Source of the DNA: Bacteroidales bacterium
GTDB lineage: Bacteria; Bacteroidota; Bacteroidia; Bacteroidales; Marinifilaceae
Reading direction: 5' to 3'
Assembly: GCA_015061245.1 (NCBI GenBank)
Contig: SUWY01000001.1
Span: forward strand, 62,001-126,000
DNA: 64,000 nt
Positions 8,958 through 17,735 of the stretch are shown here, in pieces. Both the position numbers and the translations under genes were made by a program. Positions within the stretch are counted from its first letter, which is position 1; the number at the start of each line of letters is the position of its first letter. The notes below the pieces were generated by a model, which was given only the letters and a program-made list of their open reading frames with translations, made no database searches and was not told where the DNA came from.

Positions 8958-10574
8958 TTAGCGTACATCAAGAACAGCAACCTGTTTGTTCTGACCGTTC
9001 TTCTTGAATACAACGTAAATAACAGATCCCTTCTTCTCTTGTGGAATACTGATTTGAAGTGCCATCTTACCGTTGTCCTGCCATGGCTCAGCAGCGAAAT
9101 CGCTTACAACATTATCTGTGCTGTTCTCATCGACAAATATCTCTACAACCGGTGGGTAAACGTCATTCTCATCCGGCTCCTCGTTTTCGCACCACTCCTC
9201 AACCGATGGTACAATCTGGAAGGCATTTCTACTTCCCGATGCTGCGGTTTTTGGTGTCAAGTATCCAACTGAAGCTACATTGAATGTCTTAGTTACATAA
9301 TCAAATATTCCCTCTTTGTTATTCATGCTGCTCAACATCTCAACAGGAATGCTCTTCATTCCTCCGGTAAGATATTTTGCAGTAATGTCAGCCAAATCCG
9401 ATGTGATGTTTGCCTGCTGTACAAAGTGAGCAATTGTATACTTCTCGTACTCAGGTTTCATATCCAAGTACTCGGTTGTCTTGTCGCAAATTGCATTCTC
9501 AAGGGTATCTTTAATCTTCTCGTAGTGACCGTTAGGAATTGCCAAAAGGTAACCTGAACGCTCTCCACCCTCGTTTGCCGAGAATGAAACTGATACATTT
9601 CCTGCTTTATCATCGGTTACAGTGAACCATGCAGAGGCCTCGTCCATAAGTGTCATACCAACGGTTGCATCAAGGTTGTATGATAAAATGGTGTATGCAT
9701 TGTTTAGTGCAGTCAATTTTGCTGTGTATGGAGCAGGAGAGGTTACTATCTCATCATCGCTCAATGAGGACTCAGAGTATGTTGTTCCATCGGTAGAGAT
9801 TTGCAAATTCCACTTTGACGATGGTTCAATGATAATACCCTCAGGATTCATTCCTGTGTATGAAACGTGAATTGAAAGAAGAATCTCATTCTCATTACTG
9901 AATGTGATAATATCATCTGCGTTCATAATTGGGTTTTGGGTGTAGCCATCCAAAACGGTCAATGTAAGAACGTTCTCCTCTTTAGAGACATTCAACCACT
10001 CTATATCGCACATTGGAATCCAATCAAAATTTGCCTCAACTGCCAATGCAATTGATCCGTAGTGGTCAATCTCAATTGGATTGTTCTCGTCGAAAGCAAT
10101 TTGCTCCTCCTCAATCAAACCATACTCGGTAACTTTTATCTCGTAGCTGTTTGCTTCACGATAAACTTTAGCAATTACCTGTGATTCGGTACCAATCTTC
10201 ATTGTGATATCGGTTGAATCTACACTAAATCCCAAATTGGCGTCAGTAATGATTACCTTAACCTCTTGAGCACCTTTACTGCCTGAAATATCGTAAAGTC
10301 CATCGCCCAATTTACACCATAATGAATTCGTGGTAAGCTGCCAATCTTTGTTTACATTAAAGCTTAATGTCAATGTATCTCCGGCATTACCTGTTAATGT
10401 TGCAAATGCAGGGAACTTAGTTTCATCATCTCCTTGTGTAGGTGCAGGAACTTCCGGAGTTTTTTCCGGAGTAGGGGTGATATCCTCTTCGCTATCGCTT
10501 CCGCATGCTATCAAACCAAATGCAGCAATGGCTGTCATTGTAAGAATAGCCCAACTGTTTTTGAACTTTTTCAT
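8958..10574 (-). CDS. Surface lipoprotein with BACON-like domains (DUF5003-like)
   Basis: The 538-residue product has a lipoprotein signal ending in GLIAC, followed by GSDSEED and a Pro/Thr-rich linker (TPTPEKTPEVPAP). Several beta-sandwich domains follow. Residues about 55-135 resemble a BACON domain (NKDWQLTTNSLWCKL), and about 175-250 a second one (ANFDWIPMCDIEWLNV). The rest, including the ITSDLADITAKYLTGGMKSIP stretch cut at the usual domain border and the C-terminal QISIPQEKKGSVIYVVF strand, resembles what I recall as DUF5003, a family found beside DUF4458 LRR proteins and SusC/SusD pairs. It lies 28 nt after the DUF4984-like gene. A role as an accessory binding lipoprotein is inferred; no catalytic residues are apparent. 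Confidence 0.75.
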   Translation of the reverse strand: MKKFKNSWAILTMTAIAAFGLIACGSDSEEDITPTPEKTPEVPAPTQGDDETKFPAFATLTGNAGDTLTLSFNVNKDWQLTTNSLWCKLGDGLYDISGSKGAQEVKVIITDANLGFSVDSTDITMKIGTESQVIAKVYREANSYEIKVTEYGLIEEEQIAFDENNPIEIDHYGSIALAVEANFDWIPMCDIEWLNVSKEENVLTLTVLDGYTQNPIMNADDIITFSNENEILLSIHVSYTGMNPEGIIIEPSSKWNLQISTDGTTYSESSLSDDEIVTSPAPYTAKLTALNNAYTILSYNLDATVGMTLMDEASAWFTVTDDKAGNVSVSFSANEGGERSGYLLAIPNGHYEKIKDTLENAICDKTTEYLDMKPEYEKYTIAHFVQQANITSDLADITAKYLTGGMKSIPVEMLSSMNNKEGIFDYVTKTFNVASVGYLTPKTAASGSRNAFQIVPSVEEWCENEEPDENDVYPPVVEIFVDENSTDNVVSDFAAEPWQDNGKMALQISIPQEKKGSVIYVVFKKNGQNKQVAVLDVR

Positions 10575-10602
10575 AATTCAAATTCTTATATTTTACAACT
10601 TT

Positions 10603-11502
10603 TTAAAATCCGACTCTCTTAATCTCTTCTGCCTCATCGTCACTAATCCATTGAACAGTATTGGCAAAAAGACCTACAGTATTTGTGCCCTCGGCCATTC
10701 CCGGGACATAAACAATATAGTATTGGAACATAAAGTTCTCGTTTGTGCTATAATATGATGCGTATTGTGGGGCCAAATACATATTTAGATAACCATCTCC
10801 ATATATTGTTCCGAAGGCCTCGCCCGAACTTACCATTACTTGATCCTCCATCTCTATAAGCGGATTTAGTACATCGGTAGTATCAAACTTAATTTTTACA
10901 TCATAACCATCATATAGGTAGTCGTGCATTACTATTGTACACTCCTCGGTTGTATCAATTGTAGTTTCAATCAAGCGTTTCATGCTTGTCGAGTACTCAT
11001 AAAGGAATGTTGATGTTACAATAGCATATCCGGTAAAATCGTTTATATCAAATGGTTTTATCTTTTGAAGTAGAACCTTTGTCTCTCTATTTTCCGGATA
11101 TATATCCCACTCTGTTGTTTGGTCGGCAACAATTCTTAAAATAAAACCAATAGAATCATTGATTTGCAGATTGTCATAATTTCCTTTAATCTGCACATTG
11201 GTTGTATTTTGGCCGGCTTTAATAGTTACTGTGTTTGATAGAATAGAGTAGTGATATCCTTCAATTGCGTTACTTTTGTTTTCAAGAATCTCAACACCCA
11301 TAACTCTATCGTGGTTACATACTGTTGTTGATCCGATAGTAATATCGAAAACATCATCATTGTTCTGTATTGCCAATACAGAAAGCGAATCCGAGAACAT
11401 GATATATTCCGGTCCACTATATGTAGTATACTCTGTTTCACAACCAACAAGTGTTGCTGTTAGAGTTGCAATGGCAATAACTGCAGTTAATAATTGTTTC
11501 AT
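10603..11502 (-). CDS. Accessory SusCD-associated lipoprotein (DUF4984-like)
   Basis: The 299-residue protein has a lipoprotein signal (MKQLLTAVIA to LVGC) with ETEYT after the Cys. Residues about 30-130 form a beta domain resembling the N-terminal domain of DUF4843/Calx-beta-like lipoproteins (VMGVEILENKSNAIEGYHY and VQIKGNYDNLQINDSIGFIL). The second half (about 145-295) looks like DUF4984, a family I recall directly downstream of SusD. It lies 12 nt after susD and 28 nt before the BACON-like lipoprotein gene. It is probably a surface-exposed accessory binding component of the SusC/SusD complex; the ligand is not known. Confidence 0.75.
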   Translation of the reverse strand: MKQLLTAVIAIATLTATLVGCETEYTTYSGPEYIMFSDSLSVLAIQNNDDVFDITIGSTTVCNHDRVMGVEILENKSNAIEGYHYSILSNTVTIKAGQNTTNVQIKGNYDNLQINDSIGFILRIVADQTTEWDIYPENRETKVLLQKIKPFDINDFTGYAIVTSTFLYEYSTSMKRLIETTIDTTEECTIVMHDYLYDGYDVKIKFDTTDVLNPLIEMEDQVMVSSGEAFGTIYGDGYLNMYLAPQYASYYSTNENFMFQYYIVYVPGMAEGTNTVGLFANTVQWISDDEAEEIKRVGF

Positions 11503-11514
11503 CTCTTGTCGGTA

Positions 11515-13035
11515 TTATGAATTACTCTTATTTGGTTTAATATTTGCATCGGGTGATTCCAATTCGTGATTAGGAATAGGCCATACGAATAGTGGGTTAT
11601 CCTTCTCAATCTTTAATGAACTTCCCTCCGGGAGTGAATTTTGTTGCTCCTTACGTTCAAAACCTTTATGCCAACGCTTTAAGTCCATAAGGCGGAATCC
11701 CTCCATATACAACTCTTTTACACGCTCCTCTTCAATTATCTGCATTGCATTATCTTTATTCATGCTAACTCCTCCACCGAAGTTTGCATATCTGTATGCA
11801 CGAAGAGTAGCAATATCATTAGCTGCTTTAGTGTAGTTAGGTGTCTCCATTGAAGCATAGGCTTCAGCACGAATTAAATATTGCTCTGCCAAACGGAAAA
11901 CTTTAGGCATGGACATATTTAATAGCATTGCCTCGTTGTATAGGTTTGTATTGCCCCAATACTTTATCAACAGAGGCCAACTCAAGCCGTGAGGATGTCC
12001 TGTCTGATATTGCTGGAAATAGCTGTAGTATCGGTAGTCACTTGCGTTGTACAAATCTAAAACCCATTGAGCAGGAACATAGTCCGGTTTCATTGTTACA
12101 TAGTCGTAATTGAAGAAGATAGTTCCCAAGGCTCCTCCGTGATTTGTGGCTGTAAATCCGATTTTCCATATAATTTCGGTAGCATTATCTGTTTGCCACA
12201 TGTAGTCAAAGTAGGTAACTCCTGAAGCATACTCCTCTGAAGCACTTGATAGCAAATATTGACCGCTCTCAATAACCTTTGTTGACTCTTTGATTGCCAG
12301 TTCGTAGTCTTTCATGTATAATGCTACACGTGCACGAAGAGCGTGAACAGTATATTCATTAAAATAGGTTGAGTTAAATAGTGAGCCTTCAGGGAAATCT
12401 TCATCTAACTTCAAATATAGTTCTGCTTTGTCAAGGTCATCTAAAACAAATTGGTAAGACTCATAAAGAGATGCTCTTTCTGCAACCTTATTTGAGTAGT
12501 ATTCTGATCTTAAAACTACACCAAGTTGGCTTTCTGCTTCCTCTTTACTTTCGTATGATTCGCAATATAGTTTTATTAACTCAGAATATGCAAGAGCACG
12601 GGCAAAATATGCCTCACCGTAGAATTGTTGAATACGATCCAAATCGGTATTGTCATATGTTTTTTTCTCAACATCGTCGAGGTGTTCAAAAAGGAAATTA
12701 CAACGGCCAATGATGTCGTAAAGTGCAGCATAAACATTTGTAATTTCGCGATTTGTGCCCTTTATGTCCCATCGCCAAATGTCTCCGTATTTGTTGGAGT
12801 ATCCCTCAACAGCATATGCAAGATCACACTGTAAGTCAGGAAGAATAGTTAAATCTCCACTGTAAAGTGCAGGGTTCAAAAATGCAGAGTATATTCCAAT
12901 AACTGCTTGGTCTGCCTCGTTAACTGTTGTTATTGCTTTATCAACGGGGATTTGATCCTCGGGAAACTTATCCAAACACGCTGTAGTATTGAATAGTGCA
13001 ATAGTCAGTAGTATATATGATATTAATCTCTTCAT
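11515..13035 (-). CDS. SusD/RagB-family outer-membrane lipoprotein
   Basis: This 506-residue protein is a typical SusD/RagB nutrient-binding lipoprotein: signal peptide ending in TTAC, then LDKFPEDQIP as in most SusD N-termini, a helical TPR-like scaffold (NEADQAVIGIYSAF, YFARALAYSELIKLY, YTVHALRARVALYM) and the conserved C-terminal helix region with RLAEQYLIRAEAYA, RVKELYMEGFRLMDLKRWHK and VWPIPNHELE. SusD acts as a lid on its SusC partner and delivers ligand to the TonB-dependent barrel. The gene follows susC by 13 nt. The operon context (S8 protease, LRR proteins, amino-acid type exchanger and no glycoside hydrolase) suggests a peptide-type ligand, as in RagAB; that is an inference. Confidence 0.96.
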   Translation of the reverse strand: MKRLISYILLTIALFNTTACLDKFPEDQIPVDKAITTVNEADQAVIGIYSAFLNPALYSGDLTILPDLQCDLAYAVEGYSNKYGDIWRWDIKGTNREITNVYAALYDIIGRCNFLFEHLDDVEKKTYDNTDLDRIQQFYGEAYFARALAYSELIKLYCESYESKEEAESQLGVVLRSEYYSNKVAERASLYESYQFVLDDLDKAELYLKLDEDFPEGSLFNSTYFNEYTVHALRARVALYMKDYELAIKESTKVIESGQYLLSSASEEYASGVTYFDYMWQTDNATEIIWKIGFTATNHGGALGTIFFNYDYVTMKPDYVPAQWVLDLYNASDYRYYSYFQQYQTGHPHGLSWPLLIKYWGNTNLYNEAMLLNMSMPKVFRLAEQYLIRAEAYASMETPNYTKAANDIATLRAYRYANFGGGVSMNKDNAMQIIEEERVKELYMEGFRLMDLKRWHKGFERKEQQNSLPEGSSLKIEKDNPLFVWPIPNHELESPDANIKPNKSNS

Positions 13036-13048
13036 AATAAATTACATT

Positions 13049-15985
13049 TTAGAATCCGAATTCAAGACCAAATGAGTACTGGCGAGACATAGGGTATTGA
13101 GCCGCATATGTGTTACCAACACCCTCAGGATCGATACCACTAAACTTTGTGAATGTTAGAAGATTTTGTCCCTGAGCATATACTCTGATTGTGTTGAAGA
13201 AATTGCTCTTCTTTAATACCGATGCGGGTAGTGAGTAACTTATCATTAGGTTCTTTAAACGCAAGAACGATGCATCCTCTAAAAGATGAGAATCAAATTC
13301 CGGGGTGTATCCGTACTTAGGTATATCGGTAATATCGCCGGGATTTTTCCAACGATCATATAGTAGTCGTTTTGATTGGTTGTATGCAGAGTATAGTCCG
13401 TTACTCTCTTCAAAGAATCGGTCATTGTTAAGAACATATCTTTTTGCAACCCAGCTGAATTGTGCATTCAAGGCAATCCCCTTCCAAGATAGGGTAGTAC
13501 CGAATCCTCCCTGCCATGGAGCGATATAGCTCTTACCAATCATAACTTTGTCAGATTCGTTATATTCATTGGTGATATTGCCATTTTTATCGTACCATAG
13601 AGGTTCTCCGTTAATCGGATTTACTCCGGCATATCTGTTTATGTAGAATTCGCTGACAGCGTGTCCCTTTACTAATTTCACATTACTATTGGAAATCTCA
13701 TACTCATCTAAGCCGTTGTATAGCTCGGTAATCTTGTTCTTGTTGTACGAGAAGTTTCCATCAATACTCCATAGGAAATCTCCGGCTTTTACAAGGTTCA
13801 TAGCCAACTGAACCTCTACTCCGCGGTTAACCATAGCTCCAATGTTGTCCCACTTATATCCATATCCGTTATTAGAGTATGATTGTGGCACGTACATTAG
13901 CATGTTGGTTGTAAGCTTGTTGTAAAATTCAACATCTAAATTAATGTTGTTCAGGAATGTAAAGTGGGCTGCGATATTTGAAGACCATAACTTCTCCCAA
14001 CCTAAATTTTCATTGCCCTGACTGGTTGTTGCAAGTCCCGGATTTCCATTATAATCTGCTCCTCCTCCAACTAATTCAAGGTGGTCGTAGTTTGGAATAG
14101 ATGAGTTACCGGAAGTACCTGTGCTAAATGAGAATTGTGCATTGTTAAGCCAATCGGCGCCCTCCATAAACTTCTCTTTTTTCATATTCCACATAAGACC
14201 TACAGACCAGAATGTACCCCAACGGCCTTTGGTTCCAAATCGCGATGAAGCATCGGAACGGACTGAGAAGTCAATATAGTATTTGAAGTCGTAATTATAC
14301 TCGGCACGACCGAAGAACGATAGGAATGAGTAGCTTGAATGGGTGTTTGCCCATGATAATGCTCTTGTTCCATTTGACAAGTTGGTCAAATAATCGTTAT
14401 TTTGTCCGGCAGTAATTATCTGGAATCCTTCAGATGTATAATTTACGCCCTCTTGTCCAAGCAAGAAATTGAATGAGTGTATCTGATTCTTGTAGAACTT
14501 ATAGTTAACTGTATTAGTGATATTAAGCGACATAATATCATTAGTGGTCTTACCTGCAGTTCCGCTATTGTTGTTTTGTGGAAAGCTGGGATATGACTTC
14601 ATATCTGCATTTGCATGAACATAATCAACTCCAAATTGTGAGCGAATGGTTAAACCTTCAATTGGAGCTAACTCTGCATACAATACATTAAGGAGCTTAT
14701 ACTTTTTATGTTTCAATGGATTGTTTTCCATCCACTCAATAGGATTTACTCCGGTTCCTGCCCAACTGCCATCTTTATCCGATGCCAATGAGCCATCCTC
14801 TTTGTATGGATTCCAATAGGGGAGCATGAAACGTGAAGCCGAAATGGGAGTATATAAAGCGTACTCTCCGTCATCAGCCTGTTGAACCTCCTCGTAGGTC
14901 AACATGGTATTATTACCAATCTTAAATTTCTCAGTAGCTTTTGTATCGGTGTTAGCTCTTAGGCTATATCTGCGAAATGTTGATGCTTGTGCAATTCCCT
15001 CCTGATCAAAGAAGTTACCCGAAATAAAAAAGTTAGTCTTGTCTGTTGCTCTTGCCACAGATAGATCATAGCTCTGCAAAAAGGCTTTGTCATTAAATAC
15101 CATGTCAAGCCAATTTATGTCGGTTTTGCTTAAAATGTCATAGTCCTGATTATCATCGAGACCAATCTCTTTTTCAAATTGGATTCTCTCTGCAGTGTTC
15201 ATCAAGTTCCATTCTGTGCGTGCTAAGTTTGAGAAGCCAAGTTGAGTTCTTAGAGTAATCTTTGCCTTATCCTTGGCATTAGCACCACGTTTAGTTGTGA
15301 TAACCATTACTCCATTAGCAGCACGGGCTCCATAGATACTTGTAGATGAGGCATCTTTCAATATAGTAACCGATTCAATATCGCTTGGAGATATTGTGTT
15401 GAAATCAGAGCTTTCAATGGGCACTCCGTCCAATATAAATAGTGGTGATGTTCCGGAATTGATTGAGTTTGTTCCGCGAATCTGGAATGATGCTGCCTTG
15501 CTTGGCTCTCCAGATACCGCTGTTACCTGCAATCCCGGGGTTTTTCCTTGTAGCGCCTGGTCAAATCCAGCTGTGGGAACGTTTTCAATTGATTCTCCCT
15601 TAACTGTTGATACAGAACCTGCGATAGTACCTTTTTTTCTTGTTCCGTACGCAACTACAACTACATCCTCAACCATTTGAGTTGATGATTTAAGCGCAAC
15701 ATTTAGTACTCCGGTCTCCGCATTAACAACGTGACGTTGCTCCTCCATTCCCAAATATGAGAATATCAGAGTTGCCTGTTGGACTCCGGAAATTCTGATA
15801 GAGTAACTACCATCAATATCGGTAATCACTCCATAGCTTGTCCCCTCTTGTTGAATGGCAACGCCGATAAGTGTCTCATCCTCATCGGCCGATGTTACTA
15901 CTCCTGTCACCGTAAAACCCTCTTGGGCATAGGCTTGGATAGCACACAACAAGATTGTGACAAACATAAGAATTACTCTCTTCAT
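13049..15985 (-). CDS. SusC/RagA-family TonB-dependent transporter
   Basis: The 978-residue protein has a signal peptide (MKRVILMFVTILLCAIQAYAQ), then a carboxypeptidase-regulatory-like domain (about 25-110, FTVTGVVTSADEDETLIGV), a TonB-box-like VVVVAYGTRKKGTIAGS segment, a plug domain (about 115-240, with IRGTNSINSGTSPLFILDGVP and ILKDASSTSIYGARAANGV), and a long beta-barrel that ends in QYSFGLEFGF, with the terminal Phe required for barrel insertion. No STN signalling domain is present, and no anti-sigma gene is nearby. It imports ligands presented by the SusD protein encoded 13 nt downstream. It begins 23 nt after the exchanger gene, so the outer- and inner-membrane transporters are probably co-transcribed. 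Confidence 0.96.
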   Translation of the reverse strand: MKRVILMFVTILLCAIQAYAQEGFTVTGVVTSADEDETLIGVAIQQEGTSYGVITDIDGSYSIRISGVQQATLIFSYLGMEEQRHVVNAETGVLNVALKSSTQMVEDVVVVAYGTRKKGTIAGSVSTVKGESIENVPTAGFDQALQGKTPGLQVTAVSGEPSKAASFQIRGTNSINSGTSPLFILDGVPIESSDFNTISPSDIESVTILKDASSTSIYGARAANGVMVITTKRGANAKDKAKITLRTQLGFSNLARTEWNLMNTAERIQFEKEIGLDDNQDYDILSKTDINWLDMVFNDKAFLQSYDLSVARATDKTNFFISGNFFDQEGIAQASTFRRYSLRANTDTKATEKFKIGNNTMLTYEEVQQADDGEYALYTPISASRFMLPYWNPYKEDGSLASDKDGSWAGTGVNPIEWMENNPLKHKKYKLLNVLYAELAPIEGLTIRSQFGVDYVHANADMKSYPSFPQNNNSGTAGKTTNDIMSLNITNTVNYKFYKNQIHSFNFLLGQEGVNYTSEGFQIITAGQNNDYLTNLSNGTRALSWANTHSSYSFLSFFGRAEYNYDFKYYIDFSVRSDASSRFGTKGRWGTFWSVGLMWNMKKEKFMEGADWLNNAQFSFSTGTSGNSSIPNYDHLELVGGGADYNGNPGLATTSQGNENLGWEKLWSSNIAAHFTFLNNINLDVEFYNKLTTNMLMYVPQSYSNNGYGYKWDNIGAMVNRGVEVQLAMNLVKAGDFLWSIDGNFSYNKNKITELYNGLDEYEISNSNVKLVKGHAVSEFYINRYAGVNPINGEPLWYDKNGNITNEYNESDKVMIGKSYIAPWQGGFGTTLSWKGIALNAQFSWVAKRYVLNNDRFFEESNGLYSAYNQSKRLLYDRWKNPGDITDIPKYGYTPEFDSHLLEDASFLRLKNLMISYSLPASVLKKSNFFNTIRVYAQGQNLLTFTKFSGIDPEGVGNTYAAQYPMSRQYSFGLEFGF

Positions 15986-16008
15986 TTGTCTCTCTTTAGA
16001 ATTATTTG

Positions 16009-17595
16009 TTATACAATAGCTGCTATAATTTGAATAACCACAATCAACATGACAAGGGCAATCGGATAGACAGTAGCGTATGCAACTGTAGGTAGATTGG
16101 TCTTGGTCATTGAGTCGCAGGCTGCCAATCCCGGAGTACTGGTCATACCTCCGGTTAACGCTCCGAGCAGATATAGGATATTCATTTTAAACACATAGTG
16201 AGCAATAAGTGTAGCAACAATCATAGGGAACAGGGTTATTGCTCCTCCAACAAGGAACAGAACAACTCCATGTTGTTCAAAGGTCGCTACAATCTGTTGA
16301 CCGGCCGAGGTTCCCACTCCAGCGAGGAACATAATAAGTCCCAACTGTCTAAGCAGAGTGTTAGAGTTTCCCGACATAGTCCACATAATTGGTCCGGTTT
16401 TTCCGATGGCACTAAGTACAATTGCCACCAATAATACACCACCGGTCAAACCCGGAGAGAAGGCAAAGCCTTCGCCCATTGTAATATTTATCTTTCCACA
16501 CAATACACCAAGAACAATTCCTGCTGCAATAGGGAAGAAGTCGGTTGATGATACCGCTTTACTATTATTTCCAAAGAGTTGTGCAATTGGTTTCATGCTC
16601 TCTTTGGGGGCAGTAATACTCAATTTGTCGGCAAATTTCAACTTTAAATCGGGCGAGGGTGCAATTTCAATACCTGAACGTCGGATTACAGTTACTGTTG
16701 CTCCGAATCGACTCAGAAGACTTAATGCTCCCAATGTCTCGTTTACCAATTTTGTATTTGTAAGTAGTACATGCTCAATTTGAAATTCATCGGCAGGGAA
16801 CTCTTTGTCCTCGAAACAACCCATAAGTAGCTCTAATTGCTTTACGGCTTCAATGGTTCCTGAGGCTTTGATATAATCGCCCCTATGCAAAATAGTTCCG
16901 GCCTGTGGCAGTAGGGAAGCATCATTATGCAGAATTCTAAAAATTGTTGCTCCTGTCATTGTTCTGATTCTCAATGATTCAATGCTTTTATTGATGACAT
17001 TCTCATTAAGAACTTTTATAACGCGGGTAACAATCTCGGGATGCTCCTCTGCATTTTTGTTATCCAACTCTTTCTCTATGGCAGGGATGTTGGCACGCAT
17101 CAATTTAGGAAGCAATTTAACGAAAAGAATGACTCCGATAACTCCGAATGGATAGGCAATTCCATAACCGATTGATGATAGCTCATTTGTAGCCTCGATA
17201 GCCGATGCCAATCCCGGTGTACTTGTCAAAGCTCCTGCCAATAGACCTGTGGCAGAGGCAGGGTCAATATTCAGACTCTTGGCACAGATCCATGTGATTA
17301 ATCCGGCGCTTAAAATTAGTATTATGGTCAGAATGGCCAAATCACGACCTTTGCTCTTGAATGAGTCAATGAATCCGGGACCCGCCTGGATTCCGATAGT
17401 GAAAATAAAGAGAATCATTCCAAAGTTTTGGATATCCTTGGGGATAATTACTCCAAAGTGACCAAAAAGAAGTGCAATAAAGATAACAGCGGAGACATCT
17501 AATGAAACTCCTTTGATCTTAATTGAACCTAACATGTAGCCAAGTGCTACAATCACAAATAGAGAGAAATAGGAGTTTTGAAGTAGTTCTGTCAT
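16009..17595 (-). CDS. AspT/YidE/YbjL-family inner-membrane exchanger
   Basis: This 528-residue protein has the two-repeat architecture of the aspartate:alanine exchanger family. An N-terminal membrane half of about five helices (residues 1-165) is followed by a cytosolic region with two TrkA-C-like domains (about 185-340) and a second membrane half (about 350-528). The repeat signature appears in both halves as GALTSTPGLA (near 125) and GALTGGMTSTPGLAACDS (near 490). Characterised relatives exchange aspartate and alanine or other carboxylates; the substrate here is unknown. It is the first gene of operon 1, behind a consensus promoter, and 23 nt before susC. An exchanger of this type heading a SusC/SusD operon is uncommon and suggests that the imported material ends up as amino acids or dicarboxylates. 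Confidence 0.88.
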   Translation of the reverse strand: MTELLQNSYFSLFVIVALGYMLGSIKIKGVSLDVSAVIFIALLFGHFGVIIPKDIQNFGMILFIFTIGIQAGPGFIDSFKSKGRDLAILTIILILSAGLITWICAKSLNIDPASATGLLAGALTSTPGLASAIEATNELSSIGYGIAYPFGVIGVILFVKLLPKLMRANIPAIEKELDNKNAEEHPEIVTRVIKVLNENVINKSIESLRIRTMTGATIFRILHNDASLLPQAGTILHRGDYIKASGTIEAVKQLELLMGCFEDKEFPADEFQIEHVLLTNTKLVNETLGALSLLSRFGATVTVIRRSGIEIAPSPDLKLKFADKLSITAPKESMKPIAQLFGNNSKAVSSTDFFPIAAGIVLGVLCGKINITMGEGFAFSPGLTGGVLLVAIVLSAIGKTGPIMWTMSGNSNTLLRQLGLIMFLAGVGTSAGQQIVATFEQHGVVLFLVGGAITLFPMIVATLIAHYVFKMNILYLLGALTGGMTSTPGLAACDSMTKTNLPTVAYATVYPIALVMLIVVIQIIAAIV

Positions 17596-17632
17596 CTTTT
17601 GCGGTTACTTGTGTTATTAAATTTTAAGAGCG

Positions 17633-17664
17633 CAAAGATAAGCATAATAATTCTTATATGCAAT
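17633..17664 (-). promoter_or_regulatory. Promoter of operon 1 (exchanger-SusCD-LRR-protease)
   Basis: Read on the minus strand, ATTG (17664-17661), a 20-nt spacer and TATCTTTG (17640-17633) match the Bacteroidota -33/-7 consensus with a TTG core. The predicted transcript starts near 17626, leaving about 30 nt of leader before the exchanger ATG at 17595. No comparable promoter is seen in the gaps of 5-28 nt between the next nine genes, so this site probably drives all ten. Confidence 0.8.
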
Positions 17665-17735
17665 AAACGTATATTAACATAAAATGAACTTTTAAATAAG
17701 ATTCTGCAAATATTGTGGTGTGTTGATGATAATGT

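Noticed and set aside
10330..10758. A 142-residue plus-strand frame opposite the lipoprotein genes
   Set aside because: It is antisense to two operon genes and includes the intergenic gap by chance.
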